Assembly (NCBI RefSeq): GCF_001667585.1
Contig: NZ_LZJZ01000088.1
Coordinates: forward strand, 1-43,407
DNA length: 43,407 nt
Reading direction: 5' to 3'
From: Mycobacterium sp. E2733
Lineage (GTDB): Bacteria > Actinomycetota > Actinomycetes > Mycobacteriales > Mycobacteriaceae
Shown one piece after another: positions 15,938 to 24,510 of the stretch (positions are counted from its first letter, which is position 1; each line of letters opens with the position of its first letter). The translations under genes and the position numbers were made by a program. The notes beneath the pieces were generated by a model, which searched no databases, was not told the DNA's origin, and saw only the letters and a program-made list of their open reading frames with translations.

Positions 15938-16828
15938 CTAGACGGTTGCCGGTTTCGGCATGACGATCGGCTTGACGCCGTAGCGCGGAGCACCGAAGCC
16001 GGCGCTGTTGCGCGCGGCCGCGCCCATCCCCGGCATGCCCGGGATGATGGTCCCGGCGCCGGCCTGCGGCGCGGCGGAGGTCCAGCCCACCGTTTGCAGT
16101 GGTGCGGCGCTGGTGCCGACCACCGGGGTGGCCGAGCCGGCCCACGTCGGTGGCACCGACAACTTGCCGACCAAGCTGGCCTGGCCCGCCGCGGCCATCG
16201 GCATCGCGCCGACACCGCCCATTCCGCCGGCCATCGGCGCCGTCGTGTCGGCCAGGCCCGCGGCGTCGGCGGCGGAACCGGCGGCGTCGGCAGCGGAGGT
16301 GTCCAGCAGGCCGCCACCGGCCAGGCCCAGCAGGTCGGACGCGGCCGAGGCCCAGTTGCCGCCGCCGATGTTGAGAATGTTGGCACCGTTACTCGAGAGG
16401 CCGAAGAGCCCACCGAGCATCGCCGGGTTGGTCCCGTTGCCGGTGCTACCGAGGAGATAGGAAAGCCAGTCCAGCGGTGTGCCCGTAGGCGTCGCCGCAG
16501 CGGCGGCCAAAGGAGACGCGGCGCTCGACAGCGCGGCCTGGCTCGCGTTGATGGCTTCGGTGTCGCCGTAGCTGCCGGAGCTGATGCCCAGGGTTTGCGC
16601 GTAGTTTTCCAGCAACGCCTGCGCCTCGGTGGCGATCGCCTGGTATTGGGTGCCGTACGCCGAGAAGATCGCCGCCTGCTGGGCCGACACCGGGTCGGCG
16701 GCGGCCGGAGCGATCACAGTTGTCGCCGCCGCGGCGCCTGCGTTCTGCGCCGCCAGGTTGGTGTTGATCCCCGATAGCAGCTGCTCGGCAGCTAGCATCT
16801 CTTCCGTTTGCGTTGTCAGAAACGACAT
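15938..16828 (-). CDS. PE8: PE8-like protein with SVP-type C terminus
   Basis: A 296-residue PE protein. The PE domain (about 1-95) begins MSFLTTQTEEMLAAEQLLSG, where many PE proteins read SF(V/L)xTxPE, and carries the YxxxE export signal as YGDTE at about 87-91. After an Ala/Gly-rich middle, the C terminus has LSVPPTWAGSATP and ends MPGMG...GAPRYGVKPIVMPKPATV, which resembles the C terminus of the PPE15-like partner. M. tuberculosis PE8 is, from memory, somewhat shorter. It is the first gene of the PE-PPE-esx-esx run. Confidence 0.92.
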   Translation of the reverse strand: MSFLTTQTEEMLAAEQLLSGINTNLAAQNAGAAAATTVIAPAAADPVSAQQAAIFSAYGTQYQAIATEAQALLENYAQTLGISSGSYGDTEAINASQAALSSAASPLAAAAATPTGTPLDWLSYLLGSTGNGTNPAMLGGLFGLSSNGANILNIGGGNWASAASDLLGLAGGGLLDTSAADAAGSAADAAGLADTTAPMAGGMGGVGAMPMAAAGQASLVGKLSVPPTWAGSATPVVGTSAAPLQTVGWTSAAPQAGAGTIIPGMPGMGAAARNSAGFGAPRYGVKPIVMPKPATV

Positions 16829-17182
16829 CTGTTGCTCCTAATGTTGGAACGAGCCGACCCCCGTGCGTCGAGTCGACCTGTGTGTTCGCGTAACGGCCCC
16901 TGTGCGTTGGCGTAACACTAACGACCCACGACTCCACCTTCCCGACCGAAAGCGCCAGCGTGACAGCCGTTTACGGCTTCTTAACGGTGAGGTCGGCAGT
17001 TTTAACACGGTCTTGCCGGACGACATAGCGGTGTCATCTGTCATCTGCCGGAAAGCAGTGGTTAAGTCGCGCGGGCGCGGATCTTAGCCGATGACCGTTC
17101 GCGCCGCATGTTGGGCATTTGGCTTATTCGAGCGGGATGCGATGTGCCGGATTCGGCGCCTGCGCGCTAGATTCGCCGCCGG
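16829..17182. promoter_or_regulatory. Upstream region of the PE8-PPE15-esx cassette
   Basis: A 354-bp gap between the PE8 start and the tRNA. No gene is convincing. It holds TTAACGG and TTTTAAC stretches (16979-17005) and a loose direct repeat containing GCGTAAC (16889-16916). I could not assign promoter boxes. Confidence 0.35.
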
Positions 17183-17256
17183 GCCCCCATAGCCCAATTG
17201 GCAGAGGCAGCGGACTTAAAATCCGCCCAGTGTCGGTTCGAGTCCGACTGGGGGCA
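17183..17256 (+). tRNA. tRNA with UAA anticodon (reads Leu UUA), short variable loop
   Basis: A full cloverleaf can be drawn: acceptor GCCCCCA with TGGGGGC, D arm GCCC...GGC, anticodon stem GCGGA/TCCGC around loop CTTAAAA (anticodon TAA), a five-base variable region CCAGT, T stem GTCGG/CCGAC with loop TTCGAGT, and discriminator A73. The 3' end continues as CC then GA, so the final A of CCA is not encoded. Bacterial leucine tRNAs normally have a long variable arm, so this short class I form is unusual for its anticodon. It is followed by the variable cassette. Confidence 0.9.
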
Positions 17257-17390
17257 CCGACGTTTTGCCCAGTAGATGGGGTTTGCTCCTTGTATTTGGG
17301 CCGGGAATCTGTGCGCGGTACGCGACGTGTACGCGAACAAGCGATGTTCTGCCGCCCGTAGCAAACCATCACGCATTGGGGTTGCGGGAT

Positions 17391-17440
17391 GGGATTTACG
17401 GGATAAATCCCAAACCTTCCCTCTCGGAGCTAAGGTTTGG
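17391..17440. promoter_or_regulatory. Two adjacent dyads upstream of the P450 gene
   Basis: GGGATTTA CGGGA TAAATCCC (17391-17411) is a perfect 8-bp inverted repeat. It is joined to a second perfect one, CCAAACCTT and AAGGTTTGG (17410-17418 and 17432-17440). They end 50 bp before the P450 start, a position that suits operators of a TetR-type or similar repressor; the second could also be a small hairpin. No regulator gene is next to them. Confidence 0.45.
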
Positions 17441-17490
17441 CGGATGGCACCGGCCCAGCCCGGGGCGCAGCTGCCGCACGGAGGTGGGGC

Positions 17491-18720
17491 GTGACTGAGG
17501 ACGCGATCAGCATTGGCGGGGTCGATCTGACCGATCCGGATTCCTACCGGACCGGTCCGCCGTTGGACGCATTCCGCAAACTCCGCGAGCGTGCGCCGGT
17601 CGCCTGGCACCCTTTCCAAGACGGACCCGGGTTCCTTGCCCTGACAGGCTATGACGAAGTTGTGGCCGTGTCCCGGGACAGCGCCACGTGGTCGTCAGAA
17701 ACAGACGGCGTGTACTTCGAAGCGCCTGGTCCCGATTCTCCGGCAGACATGCGCGGCGTCATGATGCTGACGATGGACCCGCCCCGGCACACCGCATTGC
17801 GCAAGCTCGTTAACAAAGGTTTCACGCCGCGACAGGTCGCGAGGCTCAACAAACGCATAGCCGAGATGGCGCGCGATCTGATCGACAACGTCATCGAGGA
17901 AGGTGAGTGCGACTTCGTCCAGGAGGTGGCCGGGGCGCTCCCATCCTATGTGATTTCAGAAATGCTTGGGATTCCGCTCGAAGACGGCTTCCGGCTCTAC
18001 GAGCTCACCGAGATAACCAACGCCGGCCAAGTTCAGGATGCCCGCATCGCGGAAGCGGGGATGCAGATTTTCGCCTACGCCGCCGAACTTGCCGCCCGTA
18101 AACGTGCCGAGCCCGGCGACGACATCGCCACGTCATTGCTGCATGCCGAGATCGACGGGCGGCGTCTTACCGACATGGAGTTCAATTTCTTCTTCATCCT
18201 GCTGCTGAACGCTGGTGGCGACACCACCCGCAACCTCGTGGCCGGGGGAATGCTTGCCTTGATGGACAACCCCGAAGAGCTGGCGCAGCTGCAAACCGAC
18301 GCATCAATGATGCCGACGGCGGTCGAGGAGATGCTGCGCTACATCAGTCCGGTGATGTGGTTCCTGCGCACGGCGACGAAAGATACTGAAGTGCGTGGTA
18401 TTCCGGTCCCCAAAGGCGGTCGGGTGGCCATGTTCTATCCCTCGGCCAATCGAGACGAGACGAAGTTCGCACATCCCGACACGTTTGACATCACTCGTAC
18501 ACCGAACCCGCACCTTGCATTCGGCGGCGGCGGCACACATTACTGCCTCGGCGCGAATCTGGCCCGGGTCGAGGCCTCGGCGCTCGTGTCGGAGGTTATC
18601 GCCCGAATGAAGAACATGGAGTTGGCCGGGCCGGTCGAGCGTATGAATTCAATGTTCATAAACGGTATCCATTCGATGCCCGTGCGATTCACGGCTGCAC
18701 AGCCTCTTGGTCGCCGATAG
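17491..18720 (+). CDS. Cytochrome P450 monooxygenase
   Basis: A 409-residue soluble P450. Motifs: I-helix oxygen-activation AGGDTT (241-246), K-helix ExxR as E280-M-L-R283, and the heme loop FGGGGTHYCLG with the iron ligand C352. The first 100 residues (DLTDPDSYRTGPPLDAFRKL, then MLTMDPPRHTALRKLVNKGF) resemble the CYP124/125/142 group that oxidises sterol or branched lipid tails, so a lipid substrate is likely but not shown. I chose GTG 17491 because GGAGG lies six bases upstream; an ATG at 17437 would add residues unlike P450 N termini. No ferredoxin gene is adjacent. Confidence 0.93.
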   Translation: MTEDAISIGGVDLTDPDSYRTGPPLDAFRKLRERAPVAWHPFQDGPGFLALTGYDEVVAVSRDSATWSSETDGVYFEAPGPDSPADMRGVMMLTMDPPRHTALRKLVNKGFTPRQVARLNKRIAEMARDLIDNVIEEGECDFVQEVAGALPSYVISEMLGIPLEDGFRLYELTEITNAGQVQDARIAEAGMQIFAYAAELAARKRAEPGDDIATSLLHAEIDGRRLTDMEFNFFFILLLNAGGDTTRNLVAGGMLALMDNPEELAQLQTDASMMPTAVEEMLRYISPVMWFLRTATKDTEVRGIPVPKGGRVAMFYPSANRDETKFAHPDTFDITRTPNPHLAFGGGGTHYCLGANLARVEASALVSEVIARMKNMELAGPVERMNSMFINGIHSMPVRFTAAQPLGRR

Positions 18721-19276
18721 CGAAACCTGCGGCCCTTAGTCCTTGGCCGGTATGGCTACCGGGCGAGTTGTTCGCCTGCGTAGCCGTGTGCTTCGCCCTT
18801 GGGTCGGCGGTGTTGCCGGGGCGCGCCGACGCCCGGCGGGTTTCGCGGCGGGTCAACGCGCGGCGCGGGGCATGTAGATGGCGCGCTCGGTGGCCGGCCA
18901 TTGAGGTGTGGCGCGATCGGCCTGCCCCCCAGCTGACCTCTGTGTTCTTTTCACAGGACTGCTCGCAGTGGAGCAGGGGCGGGTTTTGCGGTCCGCAGCG
19001 CGGCGGCTCGGGCGGTTGCGGATCGCGCCACGAGTCGGGGGAGTGCACGTACTCCGCCATGTCGACGTCTCAATCGTCGTCGGCGGGGTGTAGGCGAGGT
19101 TCTCGGTAATCTCAGCGACGACCGCCGCGCCCCAGTTCAGCGGGCATGTCCGGCATCGGCCGTGCCCGAAAGCGACGAATGGTCCGACGCGGGAGGACCT
19201 TGGCCCCTACCTCCAGTCGGACGGCAAAGCCGACAGTGAGATCACACGGGTTCGTGGCGACTGAGAGGACAAAGAA
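18721..19276. other. Intergenic stretch with no supported gene
   Basis: This 556-bp interval has open frames on both strands (for example 18768-19109 plus and 18689-19060 minus), but their products are low-complexity Arg/Gly/Ser mixtures without recognisable motifs or good ribosome sites. I see no transposase remnant or repeat. It may be a decayed gene or spacer. Confidence 0.5.
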
Positions 19277-19579
19277 ATGAATCGCGAAGTGAGCAAATTC
19301 TTCTGCGGAGCGTTCGCTGGAATCGCCTACGCGCACGCGGGCTACGCCATCGCCGCATCCGCCGGCATCATCGACGAGCCCATCTTCCTCGGTCGGAAGT
19401 GGGGCGTTGGATACATGTGGACGGAGGCCGTCGTCTATACCGCGATCAGCGCCGCCCTTGGCTACGCCGGCTGGCGTACCCAAACCGTCACCTTGCGAGA
19501 GGTAAGCGCACCGGAGCCGAACGGGCAGACCAGCCAGGGTGTAAGCGGGACGAAGGTACCTCTGTCGGCGTCGAGTTGA
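19277..19579 (+). CDS. Small membrane protein of unknown function
   Basis: A 100-residue protein, MNREVSKFFCGAFAGIAYAH, followed by two hydrophobic segments (about 8-32 and 52-66: EAVVYTAISAALGYAGW) and a polar Ser/Thr/Pro tail. AGAGGA lies eight bases before the ATG. The first part keeps small residues and a Cys in the helix (FFCGAFAG). I do not recognise a family. It is followed after 41 bp by the DUF732-like secreted gene in the same direction. Confidence 0.65.
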   Translation: MNREVSKFFCGAFAGIAYAHAGYAIAASAGIIDEPIFLGRKWGVGYMWTEAVVYTAISAALGYAGWRTQTVTLREVSAPEPNGQTSQGVSGTKVPLSASS

Positions 19580-19620
19580 TCGTCCCCGCAGAAGGCGCAG
19601 AAAAGGACACGGCAGCGGGC

Positions 19621-19980
19621 ATGGACGTTCGTCTGGGGAAGTGGTGGGCGGCTGTTCTGCTCTTCGCCGCCGTGCCGCTCGCCCCGGCGTCAGCAGCTGC
19701 AGATCCGGTCGACGATGCGTTCATCGCGTCCCTGATGAACTACGGGATCGAAGTTCGCGACAGCGACACCGCGATCGCGATGGCCCACCGGGTGTGCACG
19801 GGATTCGATAACAACGCAAATGCAAGTGTTCTCGCGCTGAAGGTGAAGCGCGACACCGAGCTCACGATGAGGGAATCCAGCTACTTCGTCGGCCTTTCCG
19901 TGGCCGCCTACTGCCCGCAATACCGGGGGCAGATCGACACTTCGCTGACCTGGCTGATCCCGGGCCCCCCGCTTATGTGA
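19621..19980 (+). CDS. Secreted DUF732-type protein
   Basis: A 119-residue protein with a clear signal peptide: MDVRLGKWWAAVLLFAAVPL, Ala-rich cleavage region ASAAA, then mature DPVDDAFIASLMNYGIEVRD. The pattern (D..FL..L...GI...D...A...G...C...........Y.C) is that of DUF732, common small secreted proteins in mycobacteria, with two Cys (VCTGF and YCPQY) that probably form a disulfide. The function of the family is unknown. Confidence 0.82.
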   Translation: MDVRLGKWWAAVLLFAAVPLAPASAAADPVDDAFIASLMNYGIEVRDSDTAIAMAHRVCTGFDNNANASVLALKVKRDTELTMRESSYFVGLSVAAYCPQYRGQIDTSLTWLIPGPPLM

Positions 19981-20065
19981 ACGCGACGGCATGGTGTCAC
20001 CAAGCCGAAAGACGCGAGGCGCAGTAAGTTGGTCGCGACCGCCACCGCGAAGGAGCCGCGCCGAA

Positions 20066-21292
20066 GTGACCGACGATCCGCGGGGCGACGGCGTCTCGCG
20101 CCAATACGATCGGTGGGAGTATCCGCCCCCCGTTGCCGATCTCGCGGCCTGGACCAAGAACCACTGGGATTGGTTCGATCCTTTCTGGGCGCACCGCGTC
20201 TTGTGGCCCAACCGGGAGTACAAGCCGGACCTCGACATTCTCATCGCGGGTTGCGGCACCTTCCAGGCGGCCCAATTCGCCTTCATGAACCGCGCCGCCA
20301 AAGTGGTCGCGATCGACGTCAGCCGGTCAGCGCTCAAGCACCAGCAGTACTTGAAGGACAAGCACGGCCTGGACAACCTGGAACTGAATCTGCTTCCCAT
20401 CGAAGAAGTCTCGACGCTGTCCCGCGACTTCGACCTCATCGTGTCCACGGGCGTCTTGCACCACATGGCGGACCCATTGGCCGGCCTCAAAGCGCTTGGC
20501 TTGTGCCTGCGCACCGATGGGGCGCTGGGCGTCATGCTCTACGCGAAGTACGGCCGGATGGGGGTCGACATGCTCGAATCGGCCTTCCGCGACGTCGGAC
20601 TGACCCAGGACGAGGCATCGGTCCAAATGGTCAAAGAGGCGATCGCCGTGCTACCGGCGGACCACCCCGTGCGCCCCTATCTGAAGGGTGCGCGCGATCT
20701 GCTGTCCGACGGCGCCCTGGTCGACACCTTCCTGCACAGTCGCCAGCGAAGCTACACCGTCGAGGAGTGCCTGGACCTGGTCAGCTCCGCCGGACTGGCA
20801 TTCCAGGGCTGGTTTCACAAATCGCCGTACTACCCGCACGACTTCGTCGCGCGGGCGAGCCAGTTCCAGGCGATGCTGAATCGACTTCCCGACATCAAAC
20901 TATGGTCCGTGATGGAACGTCTGCAGCCGGCGAACGCGGCCCACTTCTTCATCGCCTGCCGCCCCGAGCGTCCGAAGGAGCATTACGCGATCGATTTCTC
21001 GATGGCCGGGGCCCTTGACTATATTCCGCTACTGCGGACCGCCTGCCTGTTGTCCGGGAACGAGATCCACTTGCCCGGCACGAAGCTGAAGCTCAATCCG
21101 GCTCAGCTGCAGTTCGTCGAGCAGGTCGATGGCCGTCGCACGATTCGGGAGATCATCGCCTCTGTGGCACAGCGCGGCGAAGTAGGCCCGGAAAACGCCG
21201 ATCTGGCAAGGGAATTCGGGCGAACGCTGTTCCAGTCGTTGTGGCGTCTCGACTTTTTGGCGATGGCGTTGAACCCGAACCCGTCCGGTTAG
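20066..21292 (+). CDS. SAM-dependent methyltransferase with C-terminal winged-helix-like tail
   Basis: A 408-residue protein from a GTG that follows AAGGAG. The class I methyltransferase core has motif I DILIAGCGTFQAA (about 57-69), an acidic end of strand 2 (VVAIDVSRSAL), and DLIVSTGVLHHMADP (motif IV region). After about residue 320 a second part, LKLNPAQLQFVEQVDGRRTI and on, looks like the short winged-helix domain seen behind some methyltransferases and in PqqD. The substrate is unknown. It is convergent with the CheB-like gene, with only four bases between the two stop codons. Confidence 0.85.
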   Translation: MTDDPRGDGVSRQYDRWEYPPPVADLAAWTKNHWDWFDPFWAHRVLWPNREYKPDLDILIAGCGTFQAAQFAFMNRAAKVVAIDVSRSALKHQQYLKDKHGLDNLELNLLPIEEVSTLSRDFDLIVSTGVLHHMADPLAGLKALGLCLRTDGALGVMLYAKYGRMGVDMLESAFRDVGLTQDEASVQMVKEAIAVLPADHPVRPYLKGARDLLSDGALVDTFLHSRQRSYTVEECLDLVSSAGLAFQGWFHKSPYYPHDFVARASQFQAMLNRLPDIKLWSVMERLQPANAAHFFIACRPERPKEHYAIDFSMAGALDYIPLLRTACLLSGNEIHLPGTKLKLNPAQLQFVEQVDGRRTIREIIASVAQRGEVGPENADLAREFGRTLFQSLWRLDFLAMALNPNPSG

Positions 21293-21296
21293 CGGG

Positions 21297-22310
21297 TCAC
21301 ACCGTTTCGGGGCTGTCGCTGCTGTCGGCTTTTGCCGCCAGAAGGCCCTGGCGTAACGCGGCAATGGCGTGTGCGGCCCGGCTGGCCACGGCGGTATAAC
21401 CTTCCAGATCCGCTGCACTCTCAGCGTTTTCGGCGAGGGTGCGGGACAGTCGCGCCGTGTCCTTCAAGTTGCGGATCGCCGCCCAGACTGCTTCTTCGAG
21501 CTCGTCGCCGTAAGCGACCAACAGCGACTGTGCCGTCCACGCATGACCGACCTGGCAGCGGTATCCGCTCTCGTTGACGGCCATCAGAGCGCCGTTGCAG
21601 CTGGGGCAGATATACCCGGTGGGCGGGCCCAAATCCTCCGCCACGACCGATGCCGCGAACTGGCTGTCCATCGCGATCTGATTCTCCAGCTCGAGTTGGC
21701 CATCGGGGTCCGTGGCCGGCTCCTCGATGTCGCGGTCAGCGAGCTGTGCAAGCAAGCTACCGATCTTCTTCGCCGCCGCCGTGTGATCGGCCACGCCGGC
21801 TTTGATGGCGTTCTTCGGCAGATCGGGAAACAGCGCGTCGGTCGGCTCCTGGACCACGGTGGCTCCTCCTTTGGCCTTGATGGCACGCAGCCCGGCCACG
21901 CCGTCGTCAAGCAGTCCCGACATCAGGACACCGACGGCGCGGGGGCCGTAGTCGAGCGCGACGGACCGGAAAAGCGCGTCGATCCCCGGTCGGCGACCGC
22001 TCTCCCACGGTCCATCCGACAGTGCCACCCGATGGTCGCGGGCAAGCAGGTGGTGGCCGGGCACGGCGGCGTATATCCGCCCGGCCTGCAGGACGGCGCC
22101 GTCTACCGCTGCGACCGCCGGCAACGGGCCGCTCCGGTTAATGATCTGCGCCAGCAGGGAAGGCCCCGCCGGGCTCAGGTGGATGACGATCATGACGGCC
22201 AACGGAAAATCCGGCGGCATCCCCGCCGCCAGTTCACATAGCGCTTCGATACCTCCTGCGGATGCGCCGATCGCCACCACGCCTTCAGCCGGTGCTGCCC
22301 TGCGCTCCAT
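21297..22310 (-). CDS. Stand-alone CheB-type methylesterase with zinc-ribbon-like tail
   Basis: A 337-residue protein. The CheB esterase domain (about 8-195) has the catalytic set: S18 in GASAGG, H44 in VIHLSP, and an Asp near 136 in GLLDDGVAG. There is no receiver domain. The C-terminal part has C235-x2-C238 and C252-x3-H256 (YICPSCNG...RCQVGHAW), a likely zinc-binding ribbon, followed by a helical segment. Mycobacteria have no chemotaxis system, so the substrate cannot be the usual receptors. I chose the ATG at 22310; the frame is open to 22388 but the extra residues are not family-like. Confidence 0.88.
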   Translation of the reverse strand: MERRAAPAEGVVAIGASAGGIEALCELAAGMPPDFPLAVMIVIHLSPAGPSLLAQIINRSGPLPAVAAVDGAVLQAGRIYAAVPGHHLLARDHRVALSDGPWESGRRPGIDALFRSVALDYGPRAVGVLMSGLLDDGVAGLRAIKAKGGATVVQEPTDALFPDLPKNAIKAGVADHTAAAKKIGSLLAQLADRDIEEPATDPDGQLELENQIAMDSQFAASVVAEDLGPPTGYICPSCNGALMAVNESGYRCQVGHAWTAQSLLVAYGDELEEAVWAAIRNLKDTARLSRTLAENAESAADLEGYTAVASRAAHAIAALRQGLLAAKADSSDSPETV

Positions 22311-22579
22311 AGCTCGACCTAGCCTTGCCCTGTCCTGGCTGACAGCTCGGAGATCCCGCCACCGTCCGCAAGCGTATGGCCTCCACATTGACCCAGTTGA
22401 GCGGCGACGCCAAGGGCCATAAGCCCTCTCCTGCTCGCGGCCGCACGATCGGGAAAGCCCTTGGTGGCGCGGCGATCACAGCGGGGGAGCGGCCTCACGG
22501 TGCACGTCATGAGCCGCGGACCAAATTTTCGGCCTGCCGCCGACGGCGCGGCGAACCGCCACTCATACACTGACCAATC

Positions 22580-23362
22580 GTGGGCATGCTGTCTGGTCTT
22601 GCGCCGTGGATCGCGTATTGGGTGCTTGTCGGTAACGTCCCGTTCCCTGCCGCGGCGGTGGCCGGGCTGGCGATCGCGGCCATCGCGGTGGGGCTCGGGA
22701 GCGTCGCCGGAAGGCCGGAGCGGACGTTTGAAATCGGTTCTGCCGTCGTGTTTGTGGTGCTGACGGTGCTGACTTTCGCGCTCGGCCAGGTGTTCGCCCA
22801 GCGGTGGATACTGCCGCTCAGCGCCGCCGGCTTCCTTGTGGTGGCCCTGGCCGGAACGGTGGCCGGCAAGCCGTTCGTGCGTGCGTTCGCTGCCGCGGAA
22901 CAACCCGCCGACGTGGTCAAGACCGAGCTCTTCGGCCGGGTCGTCAGCGTCCTGAGTTGGGTCTGGGTGGCAACGGCGGCGGGCATGACGGTGTCCTCGG
23001 CGATCCCGCCGCTCGTGCGCCGTGACACCACGATCCTGGACACCGAGACTGCGGCGTCGTACGTCTGCTACTGGCTCATTCCGTTCACCCTGTTGGGCCT
23101 GGCGGCGCTGGCGTCGCGGATCCTGCCCGAGCGGATGCTGGTCGGCATCGAGGACGTGGCGCGGGAAACGTCGTTCGTCGCTTACGACGAGGCCACCATC
23201 GACGAGCTGTACTTCCTCGCCCAGGAGCATGCGAACCGGGAGGTCGGCCCCGGCAAGGAGGCCTACAACGTGAAGGTCGGCGGCATGGGGACCCCGCTGA
23301 CCGGGGATGAGTCCCGAAAGTCGTGGCCCTCGACCTACAAGGTGCGCGACAAACGGCGCTGA
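22580..23362 (+). CDS. Polytopic membrane protein of unknown function
   Basis: A 260-residue protein from a GTG. About six hydrophobic segments fill residues 3-180 (for example AAAVAGLAIAAIAVGLG, VVFVVLTVLTFALG, LSAAGFLVVALAGTVAG, WLIPFTLLGLAALA). A soluble C-terminal tail of about 70 residues contains DEATIDELYFLAQEHANREV and ends basic (KVRDKRR). No motif lets me name a transporter or enzyme family. The 269 bp in front of it hold no gene. Confidence 0.75.
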   Translation: MGMLSGLAPWIAYWVLVGNVPFPAAAVAGLAIAAIAVGLGSVAGRPERTFEIGSAVVFVVLTVLTFALGQVFAQRWILPLSAAGFLVVALAGTVAGKPFVRAFAAAEQPADVVKTELFGRVVSVLSWVWVATAAGMTVSSAIPPLVRRDTTILDTETAASYVCYWLIPFTLLGLAALASRILPERMLVGIEDVARETSFVAYDEATIDELYFLAQEHANREVGPGKEAYNVKVGGMGTPLTGDESRKSWPSTYKVRDKRR

Positions 23363-23456
23363 ACGCCCACGGGTGTTCGATACGTTGGTTCGCGGACCGG
23401 CCGCATGCGCCGCCGGGTCCGGTTGCGGCCAACCACGGAGCCCCAAAGGAGTTGCG

Positions 23457-24224
23457 ATGAATGCGCTCAGCCCAGACGCCATCCGAGCCGAAACGATCAC
23501 CATCACCGGCCACGGGGGCGACGAGATCGAGGCGTACCGGGCTTGCCCAGTCGGTGAGCCGATCACCGAGGGGTCCCGCGGTGGAGTGGTGTGGATCCAC
23601 CACATGCCCGGCTACGACCGCGAAACCAAGGAGTTCGTCCGGCGGCTCGCCGTCAGCGGCTACCACACCGTGGCCCCGAACCTCTATTCGCGCGAGGCCC
23701 CCGGCGCGTCGCCCGACGACGCCGCGGCGGCGGCGCGGGCCGCCGGCGGCGTGCCCGACGAGCGGTTGGTCGGCGATGTCGCGGGCGCGGTGGAGCACCT
23801 GCGCTCCCTGCCGGGCGCTAACGGGAAGTTCGGCGTCATCGGGCACTGCTCGGGTGGGCGGCACGCGTACCTGGCGGCGTGTTCGCTGCCGTTCGACGCC
23901 GCGGTGGACTGCTACGGCGCCTTCATCGTCGAGGATCCGCCGGAGGGCATGCCCAAGGTCATGAAGCCGATCCTGCAGCTGGCGCCGAACCTGAGCTGCC
24001 CGCTGCTCGGCCTGTTCGGGCTCGACGACCGCTTCCCGGCGCCGCCCGCCGTGGCCGCACTGGACGAGGAACTGACCAAGCTGAATAAGCCGCACGAGTT
24101 CTACTCCTACGAGGGCGCGGGACACTCGTTCTTCTCCGTCGATCGGCCCGCCTACCGGCCCGAGGCGGCGGTGGACGGTTGGCGGCGCATCGACGACTTC
24201 TTCGCCACCCAGCTGAAAGGTTAG
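23457..24224 (+). CDS. Dienelactone hydrolase family protein
   Basis: A 255-residue alpha/beta hydrolase. The nucleophile is a cysteine, C131 in VIGHCSGGRH, where most esterases have Ser; with D190 or D191 (GLDDRFPAP) and H223 (GAGHSFF) this is the Cys-Asp-His triad of dienelactone hydrolase. These enzymes open lactone rings in aromatic degradation, but many actinobacterial members have unknown substrates. The ATG at 23457 follows AAAGGAG. It is followed after 10 bp by the DUF6295-like gene, so probably one transcript. Confidence 0.92.
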   Translation: MNALSPDAIRAETITITGHGGDEIEAYRACPVGEPITEGSRGGVVWIHHMPGYDRETKEFVRRLAVSGYHTVAPNLYSREAPGASPDDAAAAARAAGGVPDERLVGDVAGAVEHLRSLPGANGKFGVIGHCSGGRHAYLAACSLPFDAAVDCYGAFIVEDPPEGMPKVMKPILQLAPNLSCPLLGLFGLDDRFPAPPAVAALDEELTKLNKPHEFYSYEGAGHSFFSVDRPAYRPEAAVDGWRRIDDFFATQLKG

Positions 24225-24234
24225 GCGCCGGGCC

Positions 24235-24510
24235 ATGTGCACTTATCTGACCGAACACGTCGGAATCGACGGCAGCGGCAAGGGCGCCACGGGGTGGTTC
24301 GGCGCCAGCCGCGCGACGGTGTACGTCGATCACCCCGTCCACGCGCCCTACGGGCACACGGTCAACATCGACGTGATCAATCCGGAACTCGGTCCGTCGG
24401 CGCGGGTGGCGCTCGAGCTCACGGAGGAGAGCGCCCTCGCCCTGGCCGAGGCCATCCGGAAGGCGATCGCCCATGCGCCCGCCGGGCTCGCGTCCAAGGA
24501 TCAGACGTGA
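24235..24510 (+). CDS. Small protein, DUF6295-like
   Basis: A 91-residue soluble protein: MCTYLTEHVGIDGSGKGATG, GWFGASRATVYVDHP, and a C-terminal helix with LTEESALALAEAIRKAI. The opening MC(T)YL and GxGKG pattern matches what I recall of DUF6295; function unknown. The TGA overlaps the next gene's GTG (GTGA, 24507-24510). Confidence 0.75.
   Translation: MCTYLTEHVGIDGSGKGATGWFGASRATVYVDHPVHAPYGHTVNIDVINPELGPSARVALELTEESALALAEAIRKAIAHAPAGLASKDQT

Noticed and set aside
18689..19109. Opposed open frames downstream of the P450 gene
   Set aside because: Low-complexity products, no ribosome sites and no recognised domain.
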